Assembly (NCBI RefSeq): GCF_003286085.1
Contig: NW_020825324.1
Span: forward strand, 2,170,001-2,234,000
DNA from: Drosophila persimilis
Lineage: Eukaryota > Arthropoda > Insecta > Diptera > Drosophilidae
Length of the DNA: 64,000 bases
Direction of reading: 5' to 3'
Position numbers and translations under genes: made by a program. The notes under the pieces were generated by a model that did not search any database, was not told the origin of the DNA, and was given only the letters and a program-made list of their open reading frames with translations. This document shows positions 11,570 through 23,074 of this stretch, piece by piece. Positions within the stretch are counted from its first letter, which is position 1. Each line of letters opens with the position of its first letter.

Positions 11570-12360
11570 TTTTGTATTTTATTTAAGTGTAATTTATTAT
11601 TTAAGAATTGAAAACTGTTGCTTTGATGATTCACTGTTGGCGCCTCAGATTACAATCAAGTGTTATTAACTAATTAATTTAATCGGGATTCTAGTACATA
11701 TACATATATTTTTTAATTTTACATTTTGTATATTTTTTTGTTTGGTTTTGTTTTTTTTTCGCTTTTTTCACTGTTGTGCTTATATAAAGTTTAATTTTAA
11801 AAATTAAGTTTTTTTTTTTATTTAAAAATGTTAAAAATGAGTTGTTATTTTTTTAAGTTCAAAAATGTTTTTAAAAATGAGTTTTTTTTTTTTTAAGTTC
11901 ATGTTTCCATTATAAAACTAAACTTGTTAATGGACTATGGCACAACTTTAATTATTTATTATTATTATTTATTTAATTTTTTATTTCTTTTTTAATTAAT
12001 TTTTTTTATTTATTTATTAATTTAATTTGTTATTTATTTATTAATTTAATTTTTTATTTATTTACTAATTTAATTTCTTATTTATTTTTTTTTGTGTGCA
12101 ATTTTAGAAACAGTTTATTGTTGATTTTTTTTTTACAGTTTTATAGATTTAATGAAATTTTCTCGAGTTTTGCCATATTTAAATTTCTTAACCATTAAAT
12201 AATGCAACTAAAATTGTTTCGTTTGGTTGCTAGATTTTTAAAATTTATTTTTCACTTCTCATTTTTTAATTGTAGAAATTGTAGATTATTGTCGTTTTTT
12301 TAAGTATATATTTTTTTTTTGAATGAAAATTTGTTTCCAATTGTGGAAAATTTTCCACTA
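11570..12360. other. A+T-rich island with a tandem TTTATTTATTAATTTAATT motif
   Basis: About 790 bp of A+T-rich DNA. Between about 11985 and 12085 a roughly 31-bp unit containing TTATTTATTTATTAATTTAA repeats three times with small changes. No open frame of interest is present. Confidence 0.8.
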
Positions 12361-12711
12361 GATGATTAGAGGGTATCCCGTGGTGTGCTGTTCCTTGTTA
12401 AATATTTCTCCCGATTCGAGAACCGTTTGTTGTTCAGGTTTCTGCTGAGGTTTCTGCTGCTGCTGCTGGATGATGCCTCCTTTTATTTCGGCAGCCCTGC
12501 TGGCAGTCCTCCTGCCGCCTGCTACTGCCTGTTGCTACAACTAATTACTGCCGTTGTTTCTCCGTTCGTGGAGTCTCTGCTGCTGCTGGCACTGCCACTC
12601 TTTGCCACTCGAGGCTTGTTGCCATATGCTCGCCTCGCCTCGCCTCGCACTCCTTGCCACTTGCCACTGGCTCCATCTCCGTCCATATGGGGCAGAAACT
12701 TTTTCTGTTGC

Positions 12712-12714
<3 letters not shown>

Positions 12715-12750
<36 letters not shown>
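12715..12750. repeat. (GGCT)n microsatellite
   Basis: About nine GGCT units. The Trp-Leu-Ala-Gly runs in the open frames here come from this repeat. Confidence 0.95.
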
Positions 12751-14560
12751 CAACTTGCTCTCTGGCTGGCCTACTCGCATTAATTCTCAGTTAGTATGCA
12801 CGGTAAACGCTCGCGGTGCCCCCGCCGCCGCCCCCCCTGCCACCCCAAAGGCAAAAAAAAAAAATATAGAACAAAATGCTCTTCACGTTGAACGTTTTTT
12901 TTTTATGATGTACGAAATAGTTTTATAGCAGTTTTTTTTTATGGCTTTTGGCCAGACAAAAGCTTGACTAAATGCCACGGGGCGGGGGGAGGGGCTCTTC
13001 CATGGCCAAAATCAAATGCAATTAATTAATAAAAGGCCAGAAACAAAAGAAGAACCAACAAAAACGAGGAGATCAACTTTTGTTGGCCTGCAGCCGTTTT
13101 TTTCTCCTTTTTTTTTTTTTTTTTGATTTTTTGATTTTTTCCCCGGCTGCACTCGAAAGTTTTCGCATAAAAGAGATATGTTCCTGATGAATTTTGGCCA
13201 ACATTTTTGAGCGTTAAATTATGGAAAATGTTTGCACGAGGGTCGGGGACGGGTAAGGGGAAGGGTAAGGGGGCGGCTAAGGGGGCGGGGACGAATCAAA
13301 TGTCTTCTCTAACACACAGACACACAGACACTTACGAAATGATTTCCGTTTCCTGTGCTCATTAAAGTGTCCGAAAAAAGAAAGCGTCGACCGCATGGAT
13401 ACACGACCGCGACTGCGAGTACAAGCCAGGCAGATACTCAGATACTCAGATACTCATCGCCGGCCACAATTACAACAACAACAAATTAAGCAGAAAAAAA
13501 CCAGACGAAAAGAGAAAAGTAATTTAGTGAATAAAAGAACAAACGATAGAAACTCTCGGGTCTGCCCTTTGGCTGGGGATTGTAAACCCGTGGGGGGCTA
13601 GAGGGGAGGCTATAGTCTCGGGGAAGCGTGGACTCTACGGACAGAAACCAAGGGGTTCGAGTGCAGCGAAATCTTTGAGTAGGAAGGCCCTCGAAGCACA
13701 GAAGAGGCCCAAGAATCAGCTGCTTCTTGGATATATCTATGACTCGAAAGTCCCGCAAAAAACCCACATAGTTCTACCAGCCTTAAGGCTCGAGTTTTCC
13801 AGAAGTTTCTGTTCTTAAATGAGTAGCAAAATAGCCCAAAAGGCCGGAACGATGGGTAGGCCAGGGTACATAATGTCTGGCTTTCGTTGCATGCCCGTAA
13901 TTGTGCCCAAGGGAGAGCCCCGGGGAGGGGCTTCGGCTGGTTGTATCTCTTGGCCGTTGAACATCTTTCTTTTCGCACATGTTTGGCTTGAAAGAGTCTC
14001 CGGTCTCCGGTCTCCGGTCGCAGTCTCCTGTTGTTGTTGTTTTGGTTGCTAGTCGCTAATGTATTCAAAAGATATCGCACGAAACAAATGTGGATACACA
14101 GATACACAGATACAGATACTTGTCAGTTGTTGGCGGATTTTCTGCTGTTTCGCCTGTTGCTTTGAGACACTCCCCTCCTCCCTCCCCCCACCCCCTCCTC
14201 TATTGGCCAGAAGAGGCCACGCACACCGCCGTGTGAATGACCCTTTTGTCGTCGGCGTCTCAGTCGCTGTCGCCGCTGCCGCTGCCTCTGCCTCTGCCGC
14301 CGTCGTCTTCTCCTTCATTTGCTCTTTCGCGGGTTCGCCGTCCGCCGTCCGCCGTTCGCCTTTCGTGTGTGGATTTGTTTGCCCTCACACGGCGAGGGTA
14401 CTCCAGTTTTTGGACAAGCATTGAAATATATTATATTCAATGGAATCTTCTATGGAATGGAATAATTATCAAAAATTATTTTTATTCATAAATTATTATT
14501 ATATTTTTATTTATTTTAATTAATTTATATTTAGTTTTGAAATAATTTTTTATTTATATA

Positions 14561-14774
14561 TTTTTTTAAAATAGAATTATTTATTTTAAGTTATTATTTT
14601 GAAGCTTTTAATATATTTGAAGTGCAGGGTAATTTATATTTATTTTCTATATGTAATTTTTTATTTTTATTCATATATTTTATTTATATTTATTTTTTAT
14701 ATATTTTTTTTAAATAGAATTATTTATTTTAAGTTGTTATATTAAATATATAAATATATTTGAAGTGCAGGGTA
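14561..14774. repeat. A+T-rich tandem duplication, period 143 bp
   Basis: A block of about 70 bp starting at the T-run before AAATAGAATTATTTATT and ending in AATATATTTGAAGTGCAGGG occurs at about 14561-14631 and again at about 14704-14774. The last 17 bp are identical, and the middle differs by substitutions and a small length change. This is a diverged tandem duplication in intronic DNA. Confidence 0.85.
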
Positions 14775-14831
14775 TTTTCACTTCGTTTCAAGGCCTTCGC
14801 CTGTCGTGCATTTTTTTTTTTCGGTGCACAG

Positions 14832-15024
14832 TGCACAGATTTTCCGAGTTTCTTTGTCGTCGCATTCGTCGCTGCATTCGCTTCCCACTTGGCTCATTTG
14901 TTTGGTTAGGGGGAAAATAATAGAAAATTCCGAAAAGCTCTGCTGGCAGCCGTAAGCCGAAACAAAGCCCCACATTAGGCCCCCACGGAGGGGGTCGGGA
15001 GAGAGGGGGCCAACTGGGCAACAG
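14832..15024 (+). other. Candidate non-coding or cassette exon
   Basis: A ten-T tract followed by two tandem acceptors, GTGCACAG|GTGCACAG-like sites ending at 14831 and 14838, opens a segment of 186-193 bp. The segment closes with a strong donor (CAACAG|GTAAGA, GT at 15025-15026). From the second acceptor one frame stays open for about 38 codons before TAA. There is no ATG in good context and no recognised protein. It may be an alternative leader exon within the large first intron, or a chance pairing of splice-like signals. Confidence 0.22.
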
Positions 15025-15324
15025 GTAAGACCCAACCTGCAACTGGCACCGAAGCCACGTAGCGAGTGGTCGGTGGAGGGGGAGGGGGAGGGCGAGGGCG
15101 AGGGGACTCGGATGGGGTGATCTATTAAAATAATTATCGATGCAGTTGGCCTGTAATCATTTTCTATGGCTTCCTATTTCACATTTCGCAGAAAATATTT
15201 GTTGCGGCAGTTGTCGGGGGCATGCATGAGTGTGTGGCACGACTTTAGAGCGTTGCAGCGGTGGGAAATTCGGAAAAATTGCTTGCCGGTGGGGAGGGGG
15301 GATTTGCGGACGGTTTTTTTTTTG

Positions 15325-15784
15325 TTAGAATTGTGGAGTAATATAACTAAAAATTAAAATTCAAAAAATAATTATATTTCAAATATATATTTACTTATAT
15401 TTTTGATTGGATTCAATAAAAAAAATTAATTTTTTGTGCTTAAAGGTGTTTTTTTGAATCTTAATTTATGCTTTCTTCCATGAAATTAAAAATCAAGTAA
15501 ATATTCGCTGTAGAAAATTGAGAAAAATTCGAAGAAAAAAATGCCATGAAAAATGTTAGAATTGTGGAGTAATATAACTAAAAATTAAAATTCAAAAATT
15601 AATTATATTTTGAAATATATATTTACTTATATTTTTGATTGGATTCAATAAAAAAAATTAATTTTTTGTGCATAAAGGGTTTTTTTCTGAAATCTTAATT
15701 TATGCTTTCTTCCATGAAATTAAAAATCAAGTAAATATTCGCTGTAGAAAATTGAGAAAAATTCGAAGAAAAAAAATGCCATGA
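15325..15784. repeat. Recent 231-bp tandem duplication
   Basis: Copy 1 (15325-15555) and copy 2 (15556-15784) both begin TTAGAATTGTGGAGTAATAT and end near AAATGCCATGA. They differ by only a few substitutions and 1-nt A/T-run changes, so the duplication is recent. It is A+T-rich with no open frame, and I see no terminal repeats that would make it a transposable element. Confidence 0.95.
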
Positions 15785-16039
15785 CTGTATAAATATTAAG
15801 AAATATCCAAGAAAAGGCTGTGGGACCCCAAGATACATGATTATATTATCGTATCCGTATCGTCTTGGAAACCTCTGCCCTGCGGGCCACTGGCTTTAAA
15901 GGCTGCCCTCCAGAGTGGGTCCAGGCACCCATACAGACCCCTGCACGATACTCGTATGCAGAATCCGCCAAATCGTCTGATATGGGGTGTACTTTTGGCT
16001 CCTCAAAAGTGCCCTCGAAAATGGGTTAACCACACACAC

Positions 16040-16040
<1 letters not shown>

Positions 16041-16072
<32 letters not shown>
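16041..16072. repeat. (GA)n microsatellite
   Basis: About 16 GA units directly after a short CA run. Confidence 0.95.
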
Positions 16073-16074
<2 letters not shown>

Positions 16075-16292
16075 AATTATAATAAATTCCCATAGGAACG
16101 GAACAGAACGGACTCTCGCGGGGGGGTTGGGGGTGGGGGCTGGGGGGGCCCATTGGAAGTCGTAAAATGCGCAAAAGACAAAGCAAATAAGCGAACGTGA
16201 CTTGAAATTATAAAATTAACACGAATATTGTTCATGTTTATTTCGGTTTTTGGTCATTTTGGCGATAAATTTCATTCTCCCAACACGCATAC

Positions 16293-16332
16293 ACATATAT
16301 ATATATATATATATATGGTGTGTGTGTGTGTG
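16293..16332. repeat. Compound (AT)n(GT)n microsatellite
   Basis: About 11 AT units run into about seven GT units and then an eight-T run. The AT part can fold back on itself. Confidence 0.9.
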
Positions 16333-18479
16333 TTTTTTTTCCGCTCATTTATAATATTTCGAGCGGGACTTCAGTCCAGTCCGGTGCTCTGCCCAACCCC
16401 CGACCGTAAATGCATTCAAATAAATAAGTGAGTAAATATGCAAATCGGCAGTCAGGTGGAAACAAAAGTAGCGCCAACAAAAAAACACTCAAAAACTATA
16501 TTAACAATCAAATAAAAATGTTGTGCGATCATGTGACGATACAATAAATTGCTTTAATTGCCTCCATTTCTGCCTTGATGTTTGCTCCGCTCCCCCCCGC
16601 TCCGCTCTGCCCTGCCCTGCTCTGCCCCATGTCCTCCGAGCGGCTCTCAAGCGAGTTTCTCCGACGGACACAAGTGGGTCAATGTTCGATCTGAACTGGT
16701 AAACCATCGCAAATCCATCGCCAAGGGTTTGTCTCATCGGGCAATGGTTTTTGTTTTGTTTTTGGCCTTTTGGAGCCTAGAGACGAAATATCCACGCAAA
16801 TAGTGGAATATTTCTAGTACTCAGGTCTGGATATATTTTTTATTAAACTCCCAGGCCTTCGATTCGGTATTTATATCAATTAATTTGGATTTTTAAGCTT
16901 GCATATCGGTTATTATTCACAAGAGAATTCAAAGACAATTAATCAAAGGCGAAAAAAGTGTCCCGGGCGCATTCATAAATGCAGCCACTCGATTTGCTTA
17001 AAAACTCGAATTCTTCAATTTTTTTAAATAATATTTTAAAATTAATAAAAAAAGCTCCTTACAAAAAAATTGAATTTAAATGCTCTTCAAACGGAGAGCT
17101 GTACACCGGAAAGTCTCATACAACTATGATGCATATATAAAAAAACATAAATTTAAAATAAAAAGTTTTAATTTTTAATTTGTTTATAAAAAAAAATTCA
17201 AAATTTTTGATTTCAAATCCTTACAACAAAAAGTTTAAAATTGCATACAGAATAAATATTTTTTTTAATTTGTAGCATTTATTTATTATTATTTTTTAAT
17301 TATTTTTAAGATTTAAAAATTTGTATTTTTGCTATAAAAATTAAATATGCAGGCTAAAGATGCATAATTTTAATTATACAAATTAGAATGCTCACAATAC
17401 CATATGATCAGGGATGTCTCAATCTCAAACTATGCTGTATCTCGATCCCAATTTTGGATAGTTAGGGACTGATTCTGTGTGAGTGCTCTGTGGGAACACT
17501 TCCATCAGTTGAGGCTTAGTTTTCGAGCCTAATTGTCGTCTAATCATAGCGTTCTGCATGAGTACTCGTAGGTCCTGCAGTAGTTTTCAATATTTAATTA
17601 GCTAGCCGCAAATATTTGTCGTACGACGTCTGACTCCGAACATCTGGGCCTACAAAATTCATGTCTGTCAATGGAATATGTCGAGGGCGAAGTGCCTCAG
17701 CTGATATGAAAGCGGCAAGCTGTGAATAATTGAATGGCAGAGACCCCAGCATGGGGCTGCTTGTTGGAGGGGAGGCCCCGAGTCCCCTTCCAAAATGCTC
17801 GACCATCAAATCGCATTAGACAGGCAACGGCCAACGGCAATATCTAATTGCATTCGCACGCATTTTTCAAATCGTTTACATGGCATTCTAATGGATTTGA
17901 TTTGATTTTCTGGGGCTTCTCGTTATCCCGCACTCGCTGTCGCCCTCTCGCTATCGGCAGCTCGATATATCGGTATCTGTATCGGTTTCGGTTTCGGATT
18001 CGAATTGTGATTGTTTGCATACCGACCGAATTTTGATTGGATTTTGTTTGTGCAAATGAGCCAGGCACGAGCATTTGGACGTACTTGTTACAGAAACACT
18101 CGTCCCGTATGAATTTGATATGGGAATCGCTGCTGAGGCCAATGCCAATGCCAATCCAATTCAAGTTCAATAATGCCCCACAACACCACCAACACAAACC
18201 GAACAAACAGACAAAAAACGTCAAATAATGGCCAACAACTTTGTTTGCCGAAACGGAATGATTCGCAGGGGGAGGACAGGACATTGTGGCACTGTGGCAC
18301 TGTGGCACAGTGGCATCGAAACATTGCATCCATCAGATTGTATGCCATGGCATATTCCGGCACTAAAAGATATTTCCAGATCGCCAGCAAAAAGGAGAAG
18401 GGAAGTAGGGATTATAGGGTGTTAAATTATAGGATTAAATATGAAACATTTCATTGTATTTCCCAGCGGTACTAGTTTG

Positions 18480-18920
18480 CAGAAAACGTATTATTTTGAG
18501 TACTTTTCTTTATAAAAAAGTTATTTCTATATATTTATGTTTTTCCATTAATTATTTATCATTTTAACATTTTTAATAGATTTTTATGCATTTTTTATTT
18601 TAAATATATATATGTGTATATATTTTATATTTATGTATATATTTTTTATTGATTATTTTAAATTTGAATTTTAAACTTTTCTAGTTTTTAATTGTATTAA
18701 ATTTTTTTGCAATTTTTTTAGATTGAAGTTTTTTGTCTAACAATTTTTTTGTAATTTTTATTTTTACTTTTGAATTTTTTTTGAAGTTTTCTAATATAAT
18801 TGCTATAAATAAATAATAAAAAATAAATTTTTTTTAAAATTTAATTTGTGTCAATTTCCTAGTACCTTTATCTTTTAAAATCTTCAAGATTGGTTGTTTA
18901 TTTTTGATAAAATTTGATTT
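18480..18920. other. A+T-rich island
   Basis: About 440 bp of TTTTTAAATTT-type sequence without repeats of clear period and without a gene. Confidence 0.75.
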
Positions 18921-19200
18921 CACTGTTTCCCGCTTGAGTTTTAGTTGCCAAAATGGGACTGCCGCCCCCCCTCCCCCTGGGCCGCCCCCGTCATACTCTT
19001 TACGCTACATAGTCGCTGTTCAAAGTGCTGGCAGCTTGACTTTTGGTGGCAGTCCATGTCCATGGTCAACTGAGCAATAGATCGACATCTCACCTATCCG
19101 TCCCATCCCATCCTCCAATCCTCCAATCCCCCAATCCCCCAGTTCCCCAGTTTCCCTTTTCTTCACAATTTTCGTCTGATTCAATCAGTTTGGCTCTCCT

Positions 19201-19231
19201 CTCCGCTCCGCTCCGCTCCGCTCCGCTCCGC
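19201..19231. repeat. (CTCCG)n repeat
   Basis: About six CTCCG units. A related CCCCT array follows at 19713-19737. Confidence 0.9.
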
Positions 19232-20189
19232 TCCACTCCTTTCTTTTTCTTTTATTTTTTGCAACATTTTTATTATTGAAAATTGTTATTTTTCCAGACA
19301 AAGAAAGAGCGAAGGAGAGGAGGAGTGGTGGATAGAGGGGGATTGCGAAGTTGAAATTGAAATTGGGCGCAGCTGGCTGGAACTGCGGCTGCTCCTCCTC
19401 TTTTTTCGCGGCGCGGGGGAATGGAAGGCGGAGCGACAGTCGACAGTCGACAGTCGATAGTAGACCTTAGTGCAGCAGATTTCCGCCTTGGCTGGCTCCT
19501 GTCTATCTTCATTTTGATTTCTGGGCTTTTCGGTAGCTTTTTTCCTCTGTTCTTTTCTCTTGTCTTTTTTTCGGGTGTGTCGCCTGTCTCGTCGCACCTT
19601 GAAAGGGCCAACAACGGGCCGCCTCAGCTTCAGCTTCAGCTTCAGCTAAAATTCGACACTTCAGTTGAGCCTGCTGTCAAGTCGAACTCCTCTCCTCTCT
19701 TCGCCACTCCCCTCCCCTCCCCTCCCCTCCCCTCTACTCAAGTCAAGTCAAATCAAGTCAAGTCCGTGCCATTCCATCACTCTCGGAGGCACTCCATGCA
19801 GGGTGCAAGACTGCAACTGCGGCGCGTATCTTTCTCTCTCTCTGTGTGTGTGTGTGTGTGTGTGTCTTTATTGGCTTTCACTTTGAGCGCAGATTTTTTC
19901 CCATTTTCCGCTCACTAATTTTTCCGGATGCAGTCCATCGTTCTCTCTGTACATTTTCCATCATCTCCCGTGGCCCGCATCATTGCAACTTCCTTTTTAA
20001 CAAAAAAGAGAAGAACAGGCAGGCAGCAGGCAGGCCCGAAATTGACCTTTGTCTGGGGCAATGCCGCAACTACACTCGAAGAAAACAAGGGCAAGGGAAA
20101 TTTGCTGTGCAAAACCAGAGACAACAGCAGAGAGCAGCCCAGAGATGTGAGGGGAGGGGAGGGGGGAAATTGTAAAAAGAGGAATTTCG

Positions 20190-20760
20190 ACATTTTAATT
20201 TTAGTTTGAAAATATTTAATCCAATTATGTTTTATATTTTAAGTAAATATATTTCACATTTAAAACAAATGTTTTTCATACTTAAAAATAAAATATATTT
20301 TTAATATTCAAAAGAAATACCTTAAATGTATTTAATATTAAACAAAAATATGATGTATTTAATTTGCAGATTAAATATATTTTTTATATTTTTAATAATT
20401 TAATATTTAAAAAAAAGAAATATTTCATATTTAAAAAAAATTTGTTGTATTTACTTTGAAGATTCAATATTTGTAATAGTTTAATATTTAAAACAAATTT
20501 TATTTAATTATTTAAATATATATGATGTATTTAATATTCAGATAAAATATATCTCACACTTAAAAAAAAATAAACATCATATTTTCATAATTACATTAAA
20601 TATATTTACCACAAATTGAACTTATTATATTTTTTAAATAATAAATTATAATTAAATAATTCTTAAATTAATTTATATATATTTAATATATTTTGAATAC
20701 ATTTATTTTAGCATCAAAGTGATTTATATTTATATTTAACTGCATTATGTTTGCCCTTTA
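20190..20760. other. A+T-rich island with repeated ATGATGTATTTAAT
   Basis: About 570 bp of A+T-rich DNA. The word ATGATGTATTTAAT followed by a CAGAT-AAATATAT segment occurs at about 20350 and again at about 20522 (spacing 172 bp), the mark of an old internal duplication. No gene is seen. Confidence 0.75.
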
Positions 20761-21175
20761 AAAAGCCGAATATTTACCTGAAATATCGGCTCTGCCTCTG
20801 AGCATTTTAGAACTCCGAACCCCCGCTTCTTCGAGTGTACTCCTCTAACAATCTTCTTGTCATTTTGCGATGCCATTTAGACATTAATTATGTTAGTTGG
20901 TGCGTAAATTTCCGCTACAAAATTCGAAAAGAAGGCAAATGGAAGGGCAGGAAGGCGAGGGAAGGCGAGGGAAGGCGAGGAAGGAGTGGAGTGTGCAGGA
21001 GGTGCCCTCGGATGACAGTCGAACCATTATTTCCATTACTAGTAGTCCCATTATTATTATTAGGATTATTATTGGCACTAATCTGGTGGCTGTTTGGCAT
21101 GATTTGGCCCAGAGAACCCCGCACCGAACCGAACGGAGCCGATCCGATCCGAACCGATTCGTGATGGTGATTAAT

Positions 21176-21215
21176 GGGCTCTGGGCTCTGGGCTCTGGGC
21201 CCTGGGCTCTGGGCC
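21176..21215. repeat. (GGGCTCT)n minisatellite
   Basis: Five to six 7-bp units with one GGGCCCT variant. Confidence 0.9.
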
Positions 21216-22390
21216 ATGTGACCCACTAAAACAAGTCTGTCTGGATTTGGTTCGTTGGTTCGATGGTTCGATGGGACCCGGGCCGGGGGCTAAACAGCAT
21301 TTTGAATCTATTATTTCCACTCTTTCACTCTCTCTCCGGCACTGTTTGTCTCTTAATCCACGGCTAGACGTCGTATATCGCATGATGTGCCCCCGTGCGT
21401 GTGTGTGTGGAATGGATACCCGATATGCACATATATGGCTACGAGATACGGAATATATAGTTACAGATGCCGTGTGAAAACAAAAGCGAAACTCGCTGTA
21501 GCTTAAGGCTGGCAAAAGCCAGTTAATGCCAACAGCAACACGACCCAAGCGGGCTGTCACTCACTCACTCACTCATTCATTCATTCACTCGTTCACTCGT
21601 TCAGCCAGCCAGTCAGCGAGTCAGTCAGTGGGCAAAAGTTCAAAGGGCACAAGCACCTCCTCAATGGAGGTTTTTGTGTGCCGATGGGGCCACAAATTGA
21701 GTGCACAGAAAAGGGATAATCGCGCCGAAAAAAAACCCCCCAAAGGGTGTTGCCCTCCCACTCCCACTCGCACTTCCACTCTCCCTCCCGCTCTCTGTGC
21801 AACAAAAACAAGAAGGAATCTTCGAATCCCGAATCCCGAATTCGGAATCCCGTGCGGAATCCTTTGCGCCAACTGCAGAGAGTCTATCAAAGGAATTTGC
21901 TTGTTTTTGCAACAAACAAAAGGTGCCCAACAAAAGGGCGAACCAACGAGCGGAACATCCGTCAGTTTGCCTGTTGCCAAGCGGCCACAGCGGAAGCAGG
22001 GGAAGCAGTACTCCCACCTGCCATTTGCAGGGTATCAAATAAATATCACCTTTATACACAGATGTGAGTGTGTCTGTGTACTGCCAAGTCCAAAAATGTC
22101 AAACGGGATTTTCCCCTCCGCGGCTTTCCGTTACAATTGATCCGCTTCCAAAGGCTCGAAAATTGAAATCGAAGCCACAAAGCAGGGGGCAGGGGGCAGG
22201 GGCAGGGGCAGGGGCAGGGCACAGCTTAACGCCAACGCAAAAACAGTTAAGAGCAAGCCTTCGAGCCCTTGGATACCCCCCTGCAGATCCCTGGAACCCA
22301 AAATCCCCAAAAAAAACGCACCGATCGTGTTTCCTTGGCAGCAAATCCTCTCCAGTGTTTCCTGCTTCCTGCCACAGAAAAAGAGGGAGC

Positions 22391-22426
22391 ACCCTGCACC
22401 CTGCACCCTGCACCCTGCACCCTGCC
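22391..22426. repeat. (CCCTGCA)n minisatellite
   Basis: Five near-identical 7-bp units. The unit is overlapped by PstI-like CTGCA words only, and no coding potential is assigned. Confidence 0.9.
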
Positions 22427-22923
22427 GTGGGCGCACAAGTGGAGCTCCCCCCCCCCTTGGAAGGGCCTGAAAACGATGGATGGAAGGGATAATAACTGAA
22501 GCGAAAGACTGACGAGGACAACAATTAATTTATGTGGCCAAAAACGATGCTGGGAACAAACTTTCGGTGGGAGAAAACTTGCAGATTTGATTTCCTTTTG
22601 GTACCCTGTATCCCGATGCCAGAAACAAGTCCATCCCATCCCATCCCATCCCATTTCCTCAGACAGAGGCTTCTTTTGCAGATATCGGATCTTGATCTGC
22701 CACAGAAATCAAAGCGTATAGGGCTATAGCCATCTCTCGTGGGCGAAGGTAATATATAGAGGCTTGAAAATGATCTAGATCCGTCTTCCAGCCACTCGCA
22801 TGGGCCTTGCTTTGGATCCTATCCTGCTTAGGAGTCCTAGCCCAATCCTAGCTAATGGCAGCCCACTCAAGGCACTCGTTTATTGACTGTTCAAGTACAT
22901 ACTCGTAATATTAGAACTAATAG

Positions 22924-23012
22924 CGGAATAGAGTAGCGAGCAGCGAGCAGCGAGCAGCGAGTAACCTACGACTGTGGCGACTGTACGAGCAAATGTGAAC
23001 GAGTAACGAGTA
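22924..23012. repeat. Small CGAGCAG/CGAGTAAC cluster
   Basis: AGTAGCGAGCAG-type units (four in tandem at about 22932-22960), then CGAGTAACC and AACGAGTAACGAGTACG. It uses the same vocabulary as the large arrays at 38412-39007 and 58007-58300. Confidence 0.75.
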
Positions 23013-23051
23013 CGCCTAAGAAGGCATCAGCGTATGAATTTGTATATAATT

Positions 23052-23074
23052 CATCCGGCGATCATCGCCGGATG
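23052..23074. promoter_or_regulatory. Perfect 11-bp-arm palindrome (dimeric site candidate)
   Basis: Left arm CATCCGGCGAT (23052-23062), a single C at 23063, right arm ATCGCCGGATG (23064-23074). The arms are exact reverse complements. The size and one-base spacer resemble a binding site for a symmetric dimer; no specific factor can be named from sequence alone. It could equally be a chance hairpin. Confidence 0.5.

Larger units (their letters stand above)
2282..14831. other. Long non-coding stretch, probably first intron (part 1)
   Basis: No coding exon can be supported. The stretch contains CT-rich DNA (2400-3080), a C-rich repeat of about 6-7 bp (3570-3615), GTCT repeats (4235-4263), A+T islands (5640-6125, 8030-8695, 11570-12360), GC-richer spacers with G+C-rich minisatellites (7467-7500, 7671-7753, 9982-10031) and many microsatellites. 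The open frame at 4910-5455 (181 codons from ATG) has no recognisable domain and mixed composition. I treat it as chance. Confidence 0.5.

Noticed and set aside
17489..17496. TGTGGGAA, a Su(H)-type site
   Set aside because: A single 8-mer match in 64 kb is expected by chance, with no partner sites nearby.
21555..21630. ACTC/ATTC tetramer run with GCCAGTCAGC, possible regulatory cluster
   Set aside because: It is explained as a compound tetranucleotide microsatellite, and no factor motif stands out.
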